This document shows positions 35,013-46,633 of a DNA stretch of 64,000 nt, one piece after another (positions within the stretch are counted from its first letter, which is position 1; each line of letters starts with the position of its first letter). Origin of the DNA: Erigeron canadensis (taxonomy: Eukaryota > Streptophyta > Magnoliopsida > Asterales > Asteraceae); the NCBI RefSeq assembly GCF_010389155.1, contig NC_057765.1, positions 38,769,559-38,833,558 of the forward strand, read 5' to 3'. A program made the translations under genes and the position numbers. Under the pieces are notes generated by a model. It was given only the letters and a program-made list of their open reading frames with translations, had not been told where the DNA came from and searched no databases.

Positions 35013-36498
35013 CCATCTCATCTGTTAATGTGTAAACACCAAACTTTTAAGTATGTTTATACACATAATATATTAATTACATTTATTATTATTTTTCAAC
35101 TTTCATATCATTTAGCTTTTAATAAAATGTATCACGAGAGTATCTTGACGTTTCTTTACCTACAACTACTTTAGGTTCTAATGTTATTTCATGTTTCTAG
35201 ATAAATAAACAAAAACTTAAAAAGTCACAAAACAGAAATATTTTCAATTATCATTGCAGAGTACTATAGTGACTCTTTATATTAAACTAAAATACAATTT
35301 ACACATGTCTGTATTCAATGATTAAATGTTGTTCACGACATTTCCAGAAAACAAAAGAGATTATCTTTGCGTTCACTTTAGTCCATTTCTAATCTTTATC
35401 ACTTATCAGCCTGATTATTTTAAATTAAAAAAAATAAAAGTTAGATTAAATATTGATATATATGACTAATTATTCGTCTAACAATAGATACAGATATAAT
35501 TGAAGGTGCCACATATGCCAATTATTTAATTAAACATGTAATTAACATTCATTTAGGCAAAGCCTTTTCCTCTAACTCATAGTTAAAAAAGTCTTATAGT
35601 AAAACCCATAAGTTCGAAACACAAAATGTGTAATTCCTAAATCGCTTTAGCGATAAACTAGATTAAACTCGCACGTTGTACGGGGTAACTAAAAACATAA
35701 ATAAAAGATACAATAACTAATAGTCACATTATTATCCATAATTTATGATAATGGAAGAAAATGTCTGTCGTAAGATTAAGACTAATACAAACAATAAAAT
35801 TATAATTTATAAATACATGAAATACGTCAAATATGTAAAAGCATGATTAATGAAACATAAATATTTATAAATCATAAAATCTTCTTATGATATACAACTA
35901 TTAAATATAATATAATAAATATTTTTCAAAAAAACTAACATAATATAAAAAACAATCTTATTTGATAAAATACAATTATCATTGAAATAATAAAAATCGT
36001 TGTACATATATAGAAAATAGAAAAATAAATATTAATTATTAGAATTATGATTGATGATTAAGATTAAAATTGACGATTAAAATCATACATAAATATAGCA
36101 GTTTAAATGAAAAAAATAACACCTTATTAAAAAAACCAATGTGGCAAAAAATAAAAATGTACATAGAAAAAAACTCAATTATTTAGAGGGATGTTTGTTT
36201 TTGTTAAGAAAAAAAATACATGGATACAATTTATTTTGATAATATTATTTGTTAATGTGACCAATTTTTGTTTTGTATAGCTATAGTTTAGGAAAAATGA
36301 ACTAAATTATGGTTTTTAAACAAAATTTATGTCGTAAAAAAAAATCTAAATGTGACTTTTGTAGAACTTAAGTTTAGAGAAAAAATACGATTATACACAT
36401 AAATATGATAAGATTATTACTCGTATAAAGGTATTTTAGTATGAATAATAATGGAGAATATTTAAATTATATCATAAATCATTTATAAATATTTTATC
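35013..36498. other. Gene-free AT-rich spacer
   Basis: Strongly AT-rich; nothing is supported. ACTCGCACGTTGTACGGGG at about 35669 looks like another GC-rich repeat terminus, but the element cannot be delimited. Confidence 0.4.
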
Positions 36499-38850
36499 TG
36501 TCACACCCCATCTTAGGCGAAATTGTAGAATATGACGAAAAAATATAGCAATAGCACATGAACTTTATAATAGAGTCATACTAAATGAAATTCAAATAAA
36601 TGTAAATTCCACAAGCGGAAAGCCTAGGAAACACGCCTCAAATATCAAAAGAAGTAGCAAATTGCAAATAGAGTTCAATGTTTCAAATGCAATATAGGAG
36701 TCCATGACGGTTCTCTTTATTGGTCTTCCTAAGTCCATAAGTTCACTCTCCTTAAGCATTGTTATTACCTGAAAATGAATGCTCGAAAATGTCAACATAA
36801 CATTGGTGAGTTCGTAGGTTTAAAGAAATACAATTGAGTTTGTTGTGCATGATATATGAGGTTTGGACAATAGTGTAAATATAAACATGTAGTAGCATGT
36901 ATGCATACCAAATACCGATCAATGTCATCATAGTTTTCCAACAACACAAACTCATCACTGCTTGCCAACAACACAATCACATCACTACTTGCCAACATCT
37001 CAATCACACACTTTAATACCAACAACTACCAGTTGGAGTATATAGTTGGTCGATAGATTTCAAATAGTCTTCAATAGATATCAACAGACATCTATTGCAT
37101 CATAGAATCAACACAAACAAGCTAGCATACACATTTCATAATTACATGTATTTGTCCAAGAAAACAAACAAGTTTTGGCATAACTAGTAAAGAAATGAAA
37201 AGTGTTTTGAGCATCATTTTCCCCCAAATAAATAAAATAAAAAGGGGCCACGAAACTCACCTCAACAAGCAAGTAGTTATGCAAGTCCAACAAGATCGCT
37301 AGAATTTACACAGCATATATATATATATATATATATAAACAAGTTACAATTATGGACATGGTCAATAACCGTCCATTGTAACCCGTATTTGATGATTTAC
37401 ATATATGGCTACTTTCAAAAATATTCATAACTGATTTGTCATATATTATTAAGTTACAAGTCACATAACTTAATATAGAGTATTTGTTTTAATGATTTAT
37501 GATTGAATTCTATAAGCTCATATTCGCTGAAATTTTTAGTAACTTTATCTATTTTTTTATTAGGGAGAAACGACCAATTCAAGTTTTCAAATCTTAACTA
37601 CTGTAAATTTAGAGTGTTATAAACTTACATGAATTTTTACTTATATTATTTCGCACGTTAACTATTTTTAAAAATTCCATAATCACAGACTAGTCAGAAA
37701 ATTCACTGTTTGCGCGCAGAAAAGTTTTATAAAAGTTCAGGGCCTTCGAAGCTTTAAAAAAATTCCAAATTTTTACTGTACACTCTTAACATCTTAAAAA
37801 TGTTTCTGGAAAAAAATAATCTTCCAGTTCATAAAATCGACCAAGATATGACTATTTGAAGTCGACCTAAATCTGTTCCAAAAACTCAGCTTTGCGCAGT
37901 TTTGTTATAAAATTTGTTTGACAACCTTAAACTTCATATTTTGACACGCTTCCACCAGAAAGGAGACTTCCTGAACTAAGTTTTAGACACCAAAAACATG
38001 ACTTAACCATCTTCCATGACCAAGATACGACCTTTCAAAGTTAACAAACCGAATTTGTCCAGATTCTGAAATAACTCAAACTCACTGTTTTAAAGACTAC
38101 TACAACTAATATTTATATATAAACTTTCAAATCTTTCCAACACCTAATTAAATATGTTATTATGATTTTCATGTCTTCATAATTGGATTTCTTTTATTAC
38201 ATTAATTATTATGCTACATTAAATACTTAAACTTTTAACATTAATATGATTTATACTTCAAGCTTTTGATTTAACCCTAAAAAAATACCCTTTCATTCAT
38301 TATTATAAATTTGCTATAATATATATTCATCAAATAGGTTACTTATAAATAAAGATTAATAAATAAAAAGAATATATGCTTATATATGTGTATATATATA
38401 TGAGTATATATATATATATATGTGAAAAGAGAAAACATGTGATTTACCCCAAGATTGATGATCTTCTTCTTAGATACCTTGGAAAAAAAATAGAATATAA
38501 TCTTTAAGGATTTTGTTATTAATTGTAATTTAAATCAAGATTCAATAGAATTATAATTAAACTTACCAATAAATTATAACTTTGATCTTGAGAGAGTTTT
38601 CCCTCTTTTTTTCTTTGGGTCGACGGCAAAAAGGAGAAAAGAAGAAAAAAATAGGTTTTTTTTTTAGGTATTTACTTATATTTATTATAAGGATAAGTGT
38701 TTTAGAGTTTGAATGTAATTAGGATGTATTAATATATAACTTAACAAGAGTTCTAATAAAAATAAAATTTTTTTCTTTTCTTTCCTTTTTTTTTTCCTTT
38801 GGCCGTTCCCCCTCCCCCTTAAATGCTAGCTTCCAACTTTTTTTTTTTTG

Positions 38851-38885
<35 letters not shown>

Positions 38886-38900
38886 CCTACTACTTGTATT
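36499..38900 (+). repeat. Possible LTR-derived repeat
   Basis: TGTCACACCCCATCTTAGGC at 36499 is the kind of start seen in LTRs of plant Ty3/gypsy chromoviruses. The stretch after it, especially 37540-38120, has the low-complexity but non-random text common in such LTRs, and no ORF. No second LTR, primer-binding site or polyprotein is in the window and I could not find the matching end, so a solo or truncated LTR is a tentative reading. It includes (TA)n runs at about 37316-37335 and 38404-38421. Confidence 0.3.
38848..38884. repeat. (ATT)n microsatellite
   Basis: About twelve uninterrupted ATT units after a T run. Confidence 0.95.
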
Positions 38901-41588
38901 GATTATAATTTTCTTTGATGATTATTGATTTTTATTCACCACTAAACATCGTATAATAATTCATCAATGTCTAGAAATGAATATGACTAACAACTACAAG
39001 TATAGAAATTACAGGGATAGTTATAGTCATCTACGTTTAGAAAGATCAAATATCTAAATCCTAAACTATTGCAATATATTGGAAATGATCACCACATTTC
39101 TATGTTTGTTATACTATATAGGCATATTGACTAGTCAAGAAATTTGGAATGTAAGTTAGAGACTATAATAAATTATCAATTTTGTTGACGGATGTCACAT
39201 TATCGTGGATAATAAGATATACTTTTTTTTTTTATCATAAAAGTCATGTAATACATAAAAATAAAAAACATTACGTATAAATAATAAACTTAAAGATATA
39301 CATTCAATAATTAAAACATTAAAAAAGATTTAGTTAAAGATGAGAAAATAAGATAAAATTATAGATAAGTCAAATGTATCAATTATTATATAGAAAGAAT
39401 TATGAACAAATTTATTTAATATATTAATTTAATACATAAAGATAAAGATATAATAAAATATAAGGCTATTGAAAAAGATGAACTTTTAACCATAATATTA
39501 TACATAGGAAAAAAACTTAGTTTTCAACATAAAAGAATTGCCACATAAACATTTAGCTATCTTTTAATTATATAGAGAGAAAATGTACTCTTGTATTATT
39601 ATTTTTTTAAAAAAAAAAACATAAAGTACAAATGATTATTAAGTTTTTTATCCTTATACTCAGAGGCTAATCACACAACACGAAGACGGTGTAGTTACTG
39701 GTGGTGATGTTGATGACTGTAATAGTGACGACGACGGTTGGTTATGTTAATGATCGTGTCAAGTGTTATAAGTAATTAATGTAAAGTGGTTGATGTTATT
39801 ATTTAATCATTAAAAATAAACTGGACAATTTGCGTATCCCAAAATATAAATAACAATAAACATGTCCCAAGATCTTGATATCATATTGAATAACTCATCA
39901 TGATTCATGACCATTATGATTTTTGTTGCTAATAAATGACCTCTATTTATTTCTCACATCTTTGCATTCCAAAAGACCGAACTTGTGTGTTTTAAGTCTT
40001 TCCATATGGTAATGTCAAAAGGTTTACTTGTTTATTAATTTAGTTCGCGTTAGATAACTCTTTCACCTTCAATATTTAGTAAGAGAAGAAACCTATAACA
40101 AAACCATATGAAGACACAACATTTAATTGGGATACAACATTTGCCCCCTCTGCAAGACTAAAACCTGTATCATTGAATGACTTTATTTGTGAAATTTCTT
40201 AAAATGTTTTTTTTCATGTATCGAACTCGATACCTGCAGTATATAAATCTGATGCTCAACCATTGAGTTGTAATGGGAAATACTAGTTGTTTATTAGTAG
40301 TGTGAATTTTCTCATGTGATGATAAATTAGTTATAGATTAATGATAAATGAGATCTTTCTCGTGTGGTTAAACAAATCTCCTAGGCATAGGATAGACTGA
40401 TAGAGTGATCAAAATGGTGTAGTAAATAATAGGTCTAAAAATCTAAAATTGACATGTGATATGATTAAAAATGTAGATTAAGAAAGATAATAAATGTTAT
40501 TCATGTGTCATTTATTTAATGTATTAGACATGTTTTTAGACATATACTTTATGCATATATATATATATATATATATATATCATTACCTTTCAAATTTTAC
40601 TCCTTGTATCAAGGCCAACAAGTGAACTTTGAGGCTCATGTGCAAATTCAAAACAGAGACCCATATAACAAAAATGATATTAAGTGTATAAAAAAAAGGA
40701 TGATAATTGCTTATAGAAATTTACGGTACAAAAAAAAAAAGTTTTTATGATAAAAATAGTTAGAACTTACTTACTTTTTTTTTTTAAATTTTCGCTGAAT
40801 ATTAGTCTTTCTTTTAAGAAATTACACTTAAACATATTTCTAATATTTGCAAAATTTTTAAGATAATGATTTAATAATAAATGTTCAAATTATACTAAAA
40901 TATAACTAAAAATTTTTAGAAATCGATGGCCCGTTTTAGAGTCAAGGCCGTTTATCTAGCACTTGTTAGAATCATCCACCGTATTGTATTTGCTTTGTTT
41001 TCCACGTTACTATAAGGAAAATTAAAATGGTACGATTAGAAGAAGCACGTGTGAGTAAAGAAGATCGAGACAGTGGACCAAAATGTGTGTCACGTTTATG
41101 CTGGCACTTTACATCGTATTTTATGTCTTAACGTGCGAAATTATTTTAGCAAAAACCATTATTCTTTTTTGATTTTGACTTTTTGGGTTGATTTGAAAAT
41201 TTGAATAATTATTTTTAGATATTATTAAAAATAAACTATCCTAACTATTTATTAATCAATCATAAATTTTTATTTTATTAAAACTAATACGAGTATTTTT
41301 TTATGTCATAATCCTTATTATCTAAGGAAAGCTAACCAAAAGTAAAATAATCGAACGAACCTTTATTCGATAAACTAAGAAGATAAAATTGTAATATTTA
41401 TCAAGTTCCTACTTCTATAGACTTATATAAACGAACCAACCATTATTTTCCACAATTAATCAAGATGAAATGGTAACATTTATCACATTTTATCTCTAAA
41501 ATTATAGTGGATTAAACTAAAGAACCCAAGATGGAATGGTACAATACTAAAGAGAGTGAGACAAATCCTTCAAGCGAGGATTATGTCA
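38901..41588. other. Gene-free spacer with a probable Helitron 5' end
   Basis: On the minus strand, about 39580 begins TCTCTATATAATTAAAAG, the same 5' terminus as the Helitrons in this window, but I could not find its 3' hairpin. A (TA)n tract is at 40557-40580. Around 40200-40275 the minus strand reads like a tRNA-derived remnant (CAATGGTTGAGCATCAGA). No gene. Confidence 0.4.
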
Positions 41589-41639
41589 GGAGTAAGGGTG
41601 TAGTGTCAACATTCGATAAATTTACAAGTTTTGGTTAAA

Positions 41640-41795
41640 GATGGCAATAAGCCGGGTATGGGACGGGTTTAAGTGATCCCGGACCTGATTAAAAAAACTC
41701 GTCCTAGACCTGACCCCATATCCGACGGGTACCCGTTTACTAACTAACTATTGGGTTAACGGGTTTCCTACGGGTATCGAGGATCCCCATTATTA
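41640..41795. repeat. GGGTACCCG-type short repeat
   Basis: AAGCCGGGTATGGGACGGG to ACGGGTATCGAGGATCCCC forms a short inverted structure of the same general kind as 44585-44766, with locally high G+C and no ORF. Confidence 0.45.
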
Positions 41796-42011
41796 GTCAT
41801 TCATAAGTTAAACAAAATTTTAAACATCAAATTAAAATAAACTTTCAACATTTTCAAATTTCTAACTGATCTTTAATTTAAAATAATCCAAATGACAAAA
41901 ACCAAAATACAAAACATAAAAGTAAGTCAATAACACTGATCTTCATGGCAATCTTCATTCCAATATGTCACTGAAGTCTCAAGTTCAACAAACTACTCAT
42001 TCATCACCTAA

Positions 42012-42365
42012 GGAGTGTTTGGTAAGAGAGAATCATAGAGAATAGAAATGTAATAGAGAATGAAAATAGTGAGAAAGAGAATAAGTATTTGGAAAGAGAA
42101 TGGATTCCGTTGTTTGGTACCCACAGAGAATGAATATATATAAAAAATAAAATTTTAAATAATAATACATTTATTACATATAACATCTTAAATTTTCTTT
42201 TTTTATTTTCCATTCTCACCCATTCTCTACAATTTGTAGAGAATGGAGAGAATGGAATTGATTCCCCTTTCTCCTTTCTCATTCTCTTTCTTCGTCGCAA
42301 ACAAACAAGGGAAGTCTTTCCCATTCCCTTTTTCCCCTTTCTATTCCATCATACCAAACACCCCC
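42012..42365. mobile_element. PIF/Harbinger (Tourist-like) MITE, copy 2
   Basis: 354 bp. GGAGTGTTTGGTA and TACCAAACACCCCC are inverted ends, and TAA precedes the left end. The interior aligns along its whole length with 3256-3593 (AGAATCATAGA, ATAGAGAATGAAAATAGTG, CGTCGCAAACAAACAAGGGA). The right flank is TAT instead of TAA, so the duplication has changed by one base. Confidence 0.88.
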
Positions 42366-42419
42366 TATAGTTTGAATTTTTTTTCAAAAAGCACTATTAC
42401 TATAAAAAGGTAAAACATA

Positions 42420-43411
42420 GAAAATCATCACAAATTGTCCATGTGGTTTGTTCGATTTGCATTTTCATCCATGTGCTTTTTTTTTTATCATTAGGTGTCC
42501 CTGTACTTTTCATTTTCATTGGCAGTCGTTTCTGACACTAACAGCCGTTAGTTTTCATCCGTTAAACCCCTCATGTGCAATGCACATGATGGCATTTTCG
42601 TCTAGTTTGTAACCACATGTACTATTTGTGATAAAATTAACATCTTTGAGTTTTACACACTTCATCATCTTCTCCCACAATTTCGGCCACCATCCTTGAC
42701 CGGCGCCGGAAAACTCGTCGAAAGCCGAGAACCACCACCTCACTTCATCTCTCCGCCCTCTCTCTCTCTCTTTCTCCCGTCTCTGATTTTCGGCCACCCT
42801 TCTCTTTAACCGTTTTGCTGGAAAGACGTCACCATAAAACTCATTTTCGAGATTTCTCCCGCGATTCTTTGATAGAACTCAAGATTGGTACCAAAACACT
42901 CAGACGCGAATTCCTCACAAACCCTAGCAAAAAGAAACTCCCTCTTGGCAAGTGGTGGGTTGGTGGTGTTCACAGCGATTCAACCCAAGGAGAAAAAGGA
43001 ACCCGTTTTAGGGTTTTTAAAGAGAAATCGTGTGAGATGGAGGTCGAAAATGGAGGTTGTCGGCGTGGGATGGTGGTTCTTGGCTTTCAACGAATTTTCC
43101 GGCATTGGCAGGTGGTAACGGCCGGTTAGAGATAGTGGCGTAAATTGTGGGGGAAGATGATGAAGTGTGTAAACGTCAAAGATGTTAGTTTTATCACAAA
43201 TAGTCTCCGTGGTTACAAACTGGACGAAAATGTTCTCATGTGCATTGCACATGACTACATGAAGGGTTTAACGAATAAAAACTAATGGTTGTTAGTATTA
43301 GGGACGACTGACAATGAAAATGAAAAGTACAAAGACACCTAATGATAAAAAAAATACAGGGATAAAAATGTGAATCGAGCAAACCATAAGGACAATTTGT
43401 GACAATTTCTC
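42420..43411. mobile_element. Mutator-type foldback element, 992 bp, with gene-like core
   Basis: A perfect 9-bp flanking duplication TAAAACATA (42411-42419 and 43412-43420) and terminal inverted repeats of about 320 bp (42420-42745 against 43065-43411) mark a Mutator-like element. Paired landmarks include CACAAATTGTCC with GGACAATTTGTG, CATGTGCAATGCACATGA with CATGTGCATTGCACATGA, and CATCTTCTCCCACAATTT with AAATTGTGGGGGAAGATG. The core, and the inner parts of the arms, are G+C-richer than the rest and hold a CT microsatellite and text such as AACCCTAGCAAAAAG that looks like a plant 5'UTR/exon. There is no transposase. Which gene the core came from, if any, is unknown. Confidence 0.85.
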
Positions 43412-43598
43412 TAAAACATAAATATGTAGCTTCTGGAACACAAAGTTAAAAACATCAATAAGAACTTCAGTATATGTAGCTTATGGATTTACCCATTTAA
43501 TACAAACTAGAAAATAAAATATATAATAGAAAGAATCTAATAAAACATTAAACAAAATAACGTATTTTTTTAAACCAAAATAGATTACATAAACGAGC

Positions 43599-43844
43599 AT
43601 AGTGCCCGCGCGTTGCGGCGGCTAGAAGGTGAGAAAGGCAGGCGGTGGTGGAGATCGAGGGAGGCTGTGGAGAAGGAGGGCGGCAACGGAGGGTGATAGA
43701 AAGTCGATAGAGTGTATAATGATCAGAGAGAAAATTGGGGAAAAGGGAATATATAAGGGTTTTATGTTTCAAGTAGGGGTATTTTGGGAAAAAAATTTTT
43801 TGCTTAATTTCTTAATCTCAATCCTCTTTATAAGGAATTATAGA
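43599..43844 (-). mobile_element. Short Helitron-like element
   Basis: On the minus strand it begins TCTATAATTCCTTATAAAG after an A and ends with CCGCCGCAACGCGCGGGC followed by ACTAT. Between them it is GC-rich (GGTGGTGGAGATCGAGGG on the plus strand). Same plan as 44929-45219. Confidence 0.6.
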
Positions 43845-43879
43845 TAAACTAGAAGTCGTTAATAATGAAGACTTGATAT

Positions 43880-44120
43880 ACTTTTTTTTGAACGATCGTG
43901 TCACGGGACGGCTAGCCTTTATATTAATACGGGCAGCCAATCACTAGCGATCGATCTACGAAGTCAGGGACCACAGGGAGGGAAAAACCACCAATTTAAG
44001 ACACGACGTTAAATTGGAGTAAAATCTTGCCTACTCAGACTCGAACCTTAGTTTCCCAGGATCCAAACATCATTGTAGGACTTCAGAATGCCGCTGAGGT
44101 TTTTAACCTATTGGCGAAGA
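43880..44120 (-). repeat. SINE- or TIR-like remnant
   Basis: The minus strand contains AAGGTTCGAGTCTGAGTAGG, a B-box-like sequence, but no tail or target duplication is clear. The plus strand carries TGTCACGGGACGGC near its left limit. Function and class are uncertain. Confidence 0.3.
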
Positions 44121-44584
44121 CTTGATATACTATATTAGATTATTAGAGCAACACTATTATTGATTTACATGCCTTATTTTCAAACAAAAACTCATAATAT
44201 TTGGATGGTCTGGAAAAGTGGACAAGAAACTTGTTATTATTTTTTATATCGATCTACTTGATGGAAAAAAAAATGTGAAACACATTTCTCTATAAAACTT
44301 CCTTCCGATCCCTTTTTCTAATATATGATTTATCTGTAACTATATTTCTTTGCCTCTTTATATTCAGTTTTTTTTTTATAGACTTTCTGCTTCGCATAAA
44401 AGTTCAGACGTTTGGACTCTGTTTTTAGTAATAGGTGATGTATCATGCCATCATGGTTTATACTTTATATAATTGCTTTGCCAAAATACAAAATACTGAT
44501 GGATCATCTTCATATGAATTTTTCTGGACTTTAAAGAATTGTAGGTTTGTTTTTTTTTCTAATCTTGAAAAAGACAAGTAGGTT

Positions 44585-44766
44585 ACTATCGGGTTGGGTT
44601 TATTAATGGGGATCGGGGATCGGGTATCGGGCCAGGTTTGGGGAATATTTTATCCCCGATAAGGTACCCGATGGGTATCGGGTCGGGTTCGAGTTGCATT
44701 TTTTTTATCGGGTTCAGGTTCGGGTATGGTAGTACCCGCCCCGAACCCGACCCATTTCCATTCCTA
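44585..44766. repeat. GGGTATCGGGT-rich non-autonomous element
   Basis: Dense GGGTATCGGG/TACCCG motifs in both orientations and a right end CGACCCATTTCCATTCCTA. The left end is less conserved and no target duplication could be set. It resembles 4176-4460 in composition. Confidence 0.45.
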
Positions 44767-44928
44767 GAAGTGGGGATATGAAGATTAAAGATGTATCTCT
44801 CTATTTTTTGTAGTTAATGTTTGCTAAGACCCTTTATTTTATAGTTGTATGAATTCTTTGAAAGTTATAACTGGTGAAGTTGAAATAAGAATGCCTGAAA
44901 CAAGAATATATTCATTTTGATATATTAA

Positions 44929-45219
44929 CAAGTTACCCGCGCAATGCGGCGGTTTCCGTAACGACAACGGTGTGATGGTGGGGACAACTGTTGGTGGTAG
45001 TGGCAGCGTCGAGTGATGTTAAATAACTGATGTAAAAGTAATTAATTTAAATAGTTAATGTGAATATTTTAAAAGAAAAATTGATGATAATTTTATATAC
45101 TCATTAAGGGTATTTTAGTCATTTCCATCTATATAACTTTCAACATGAGAACTATTTTCTTTATTATTAATATTATTATTATTATTATTATTTTATTATA
45201 TAATATATAGAAGTATAGA
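44929..45219 (-). mobile_element. Short Helitron-like element
   Basis: 291 bp. On the minus strand it begins TCTATACTTCTATATATTA after an A and ends with CCGCCGCATTGCGCGGG, then TAACTTG followed by T. The CTTG in place of CTRR is one base off the Helitron consensus. An (ATT)n tract near 45165-45192 lies inside, close to the 5' end. Confidence 0.65.
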
Positions 45220-45666
45220 TATAACATTAAAATATTAGTTCAACAACATCTCACGTTAGCTGATTAACAACTAGCACTTAAAACGACATTAATTAGCAAT
45301 ATGGTCACAAAACACTTTTTAATAAATATTTTATTAAAAAGACACCACTTTAGTAAATATTTTTAAAAATACATTATTTTGATAAATAAGTTTTTCAAAT
45401 ACACCATTTTAGTAATAAAGTCGTTAAGGTGAAGGGTGAGTTTTGTATATTTTTTTTAAAAAATGGTCACTTTTGGAAATTAAGAAAAAAAAAACGATAA
45501 TATGCACGCTTTCAACGTTCACTAGCATCGACCAAAAGGAGACGATGGAAAAAACTGATGCTACTTGCCAAAAAGAGCCGATGGAGGGGGTGCAATACTG
45601 CAATGGAACCGATTTTCCGATTATTGCCGATGCTACTTGCCAACTGCACGTCTGCACCCTTGCCTC

Positions 45667-46633
45667 TAAATAAATAAATACTTTATATAATACTAGTAAG
45701 TATGGGAAATAAAAAAAAAAAAAAAAAAAAATATTGTTGATAACGGAGTAGTGTTATGATATGGGAAAAGCAGGAAATTTATGACGGTATGTCCATATTG
45801 GGACCGTTTACTCACGGTTGACATTTGCTGACTACTTATTGCCAACAAAAATCATCCCGATAAAATTGACATGAAAGAACCTTTGCTACCCCACTCACAT
45901 TTCTTATCAAAGGCATGTCGACTTAAGCTAGATGTTGCCATGATTGTTTTGAACATTTTTTGTGATCATCGCAATATATCTAAGGTTCAAATGAGTGACC
46001 TCTTATGAGAATTCAATGTCTGACTACTAAACCACTGGCGGTTGGATGTGCTAACTTTGAGTGAGCGATATTCTTGATATTGAATTGCAAAACACAAACC
46101 ATACAGTTTTATAACGAAACTAGACTTGCACATATATCTTAATTATTGTGAGTGACATGAACTTTGCCCAGTTTCTTTTAACCGAGATTGTGGAATAATG
46201 GTAAAAATTCATAGCGATCGAAGGTGAATCAGTGTCCTGTAGAATCTGAATCTTATTCTGCTATAAAGTAAAAAAAGAGTCACTATTTAAGAATCCCATA
46301 TAAATTATTACTGTTGCATTCATTACATCGCTGATTTCTGACCCAAAAAAGTGGATCTTAGACCCCAACGACCATACTCTGCTACAAAAAATGGCATCTT
46401 TTCTTGTCACGTGTCTTTGTGAGTTGTTGAGTGACATAAGATTCAAGTACCCCTTCGACCTCGTGCTTTTAAGGACTTGATATGGCTTCATAACTTGTAC
46501 CACCTATTGGGATAGATACAACTTAGCTAAGCCACATGTGAATCACTGGTCAATAATCGTTGGTCAGCTAGACTTGATTCTAAATTCTACTATTGGTACA
46601 AATTCAGTATATAGAATTTATACATAATTCTAA
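45667..46633. other. Spacer between repeats and the RSM22 3' end
   Basis: An A run of about 20 bases at 45711-45731, then AT-rich sequence that includes the 3'UTR of the minus-strand gene next to 46634. No other feature is seen. Confidence 0.5.

Larger units (their letters stand above)
41589..45666. mobile_element. Old Harbinger-family element, split by nested insertions
   Basis: The left end GGAGTAAGGGTGTAGTGTCAA at 41589 matches the left end of the element at 30083. The right end at 45666 (GCACCCTTGCCTC) is preceded by TCAACGTTCACTAGCATCG and CCGATGCTACTTGCCAA, matching the right subterminal zone of that element. Flanks TCA and TAA form a degraded TWA duplication. Between the two ends lie other elements with their own termini (42012-42365, 42420-43411, 43599-43844, 44929-45219). 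The two ends may belong to one ancient copy or to two separate remnants; order and orientation favour one. Confidence 0.5.

Noticed and set aside
36499..41588. Possible full LTR retrotransposon
   Set aside because: No second LTR, primer-binding site or gag-pol ORF is visible; only an LTR-like start is noted.
42004..42324. 106-codon minus-strand ORF
   Set aside because: Lies wholly within the Tourist-like MITE; no domain.
42815..43129. 104-codon ORF in the Mutator-type element
   Set aside because: It crosses from core into inverted arm, shows no domain and lacks transcript context; kept only as a possible captured fragment.
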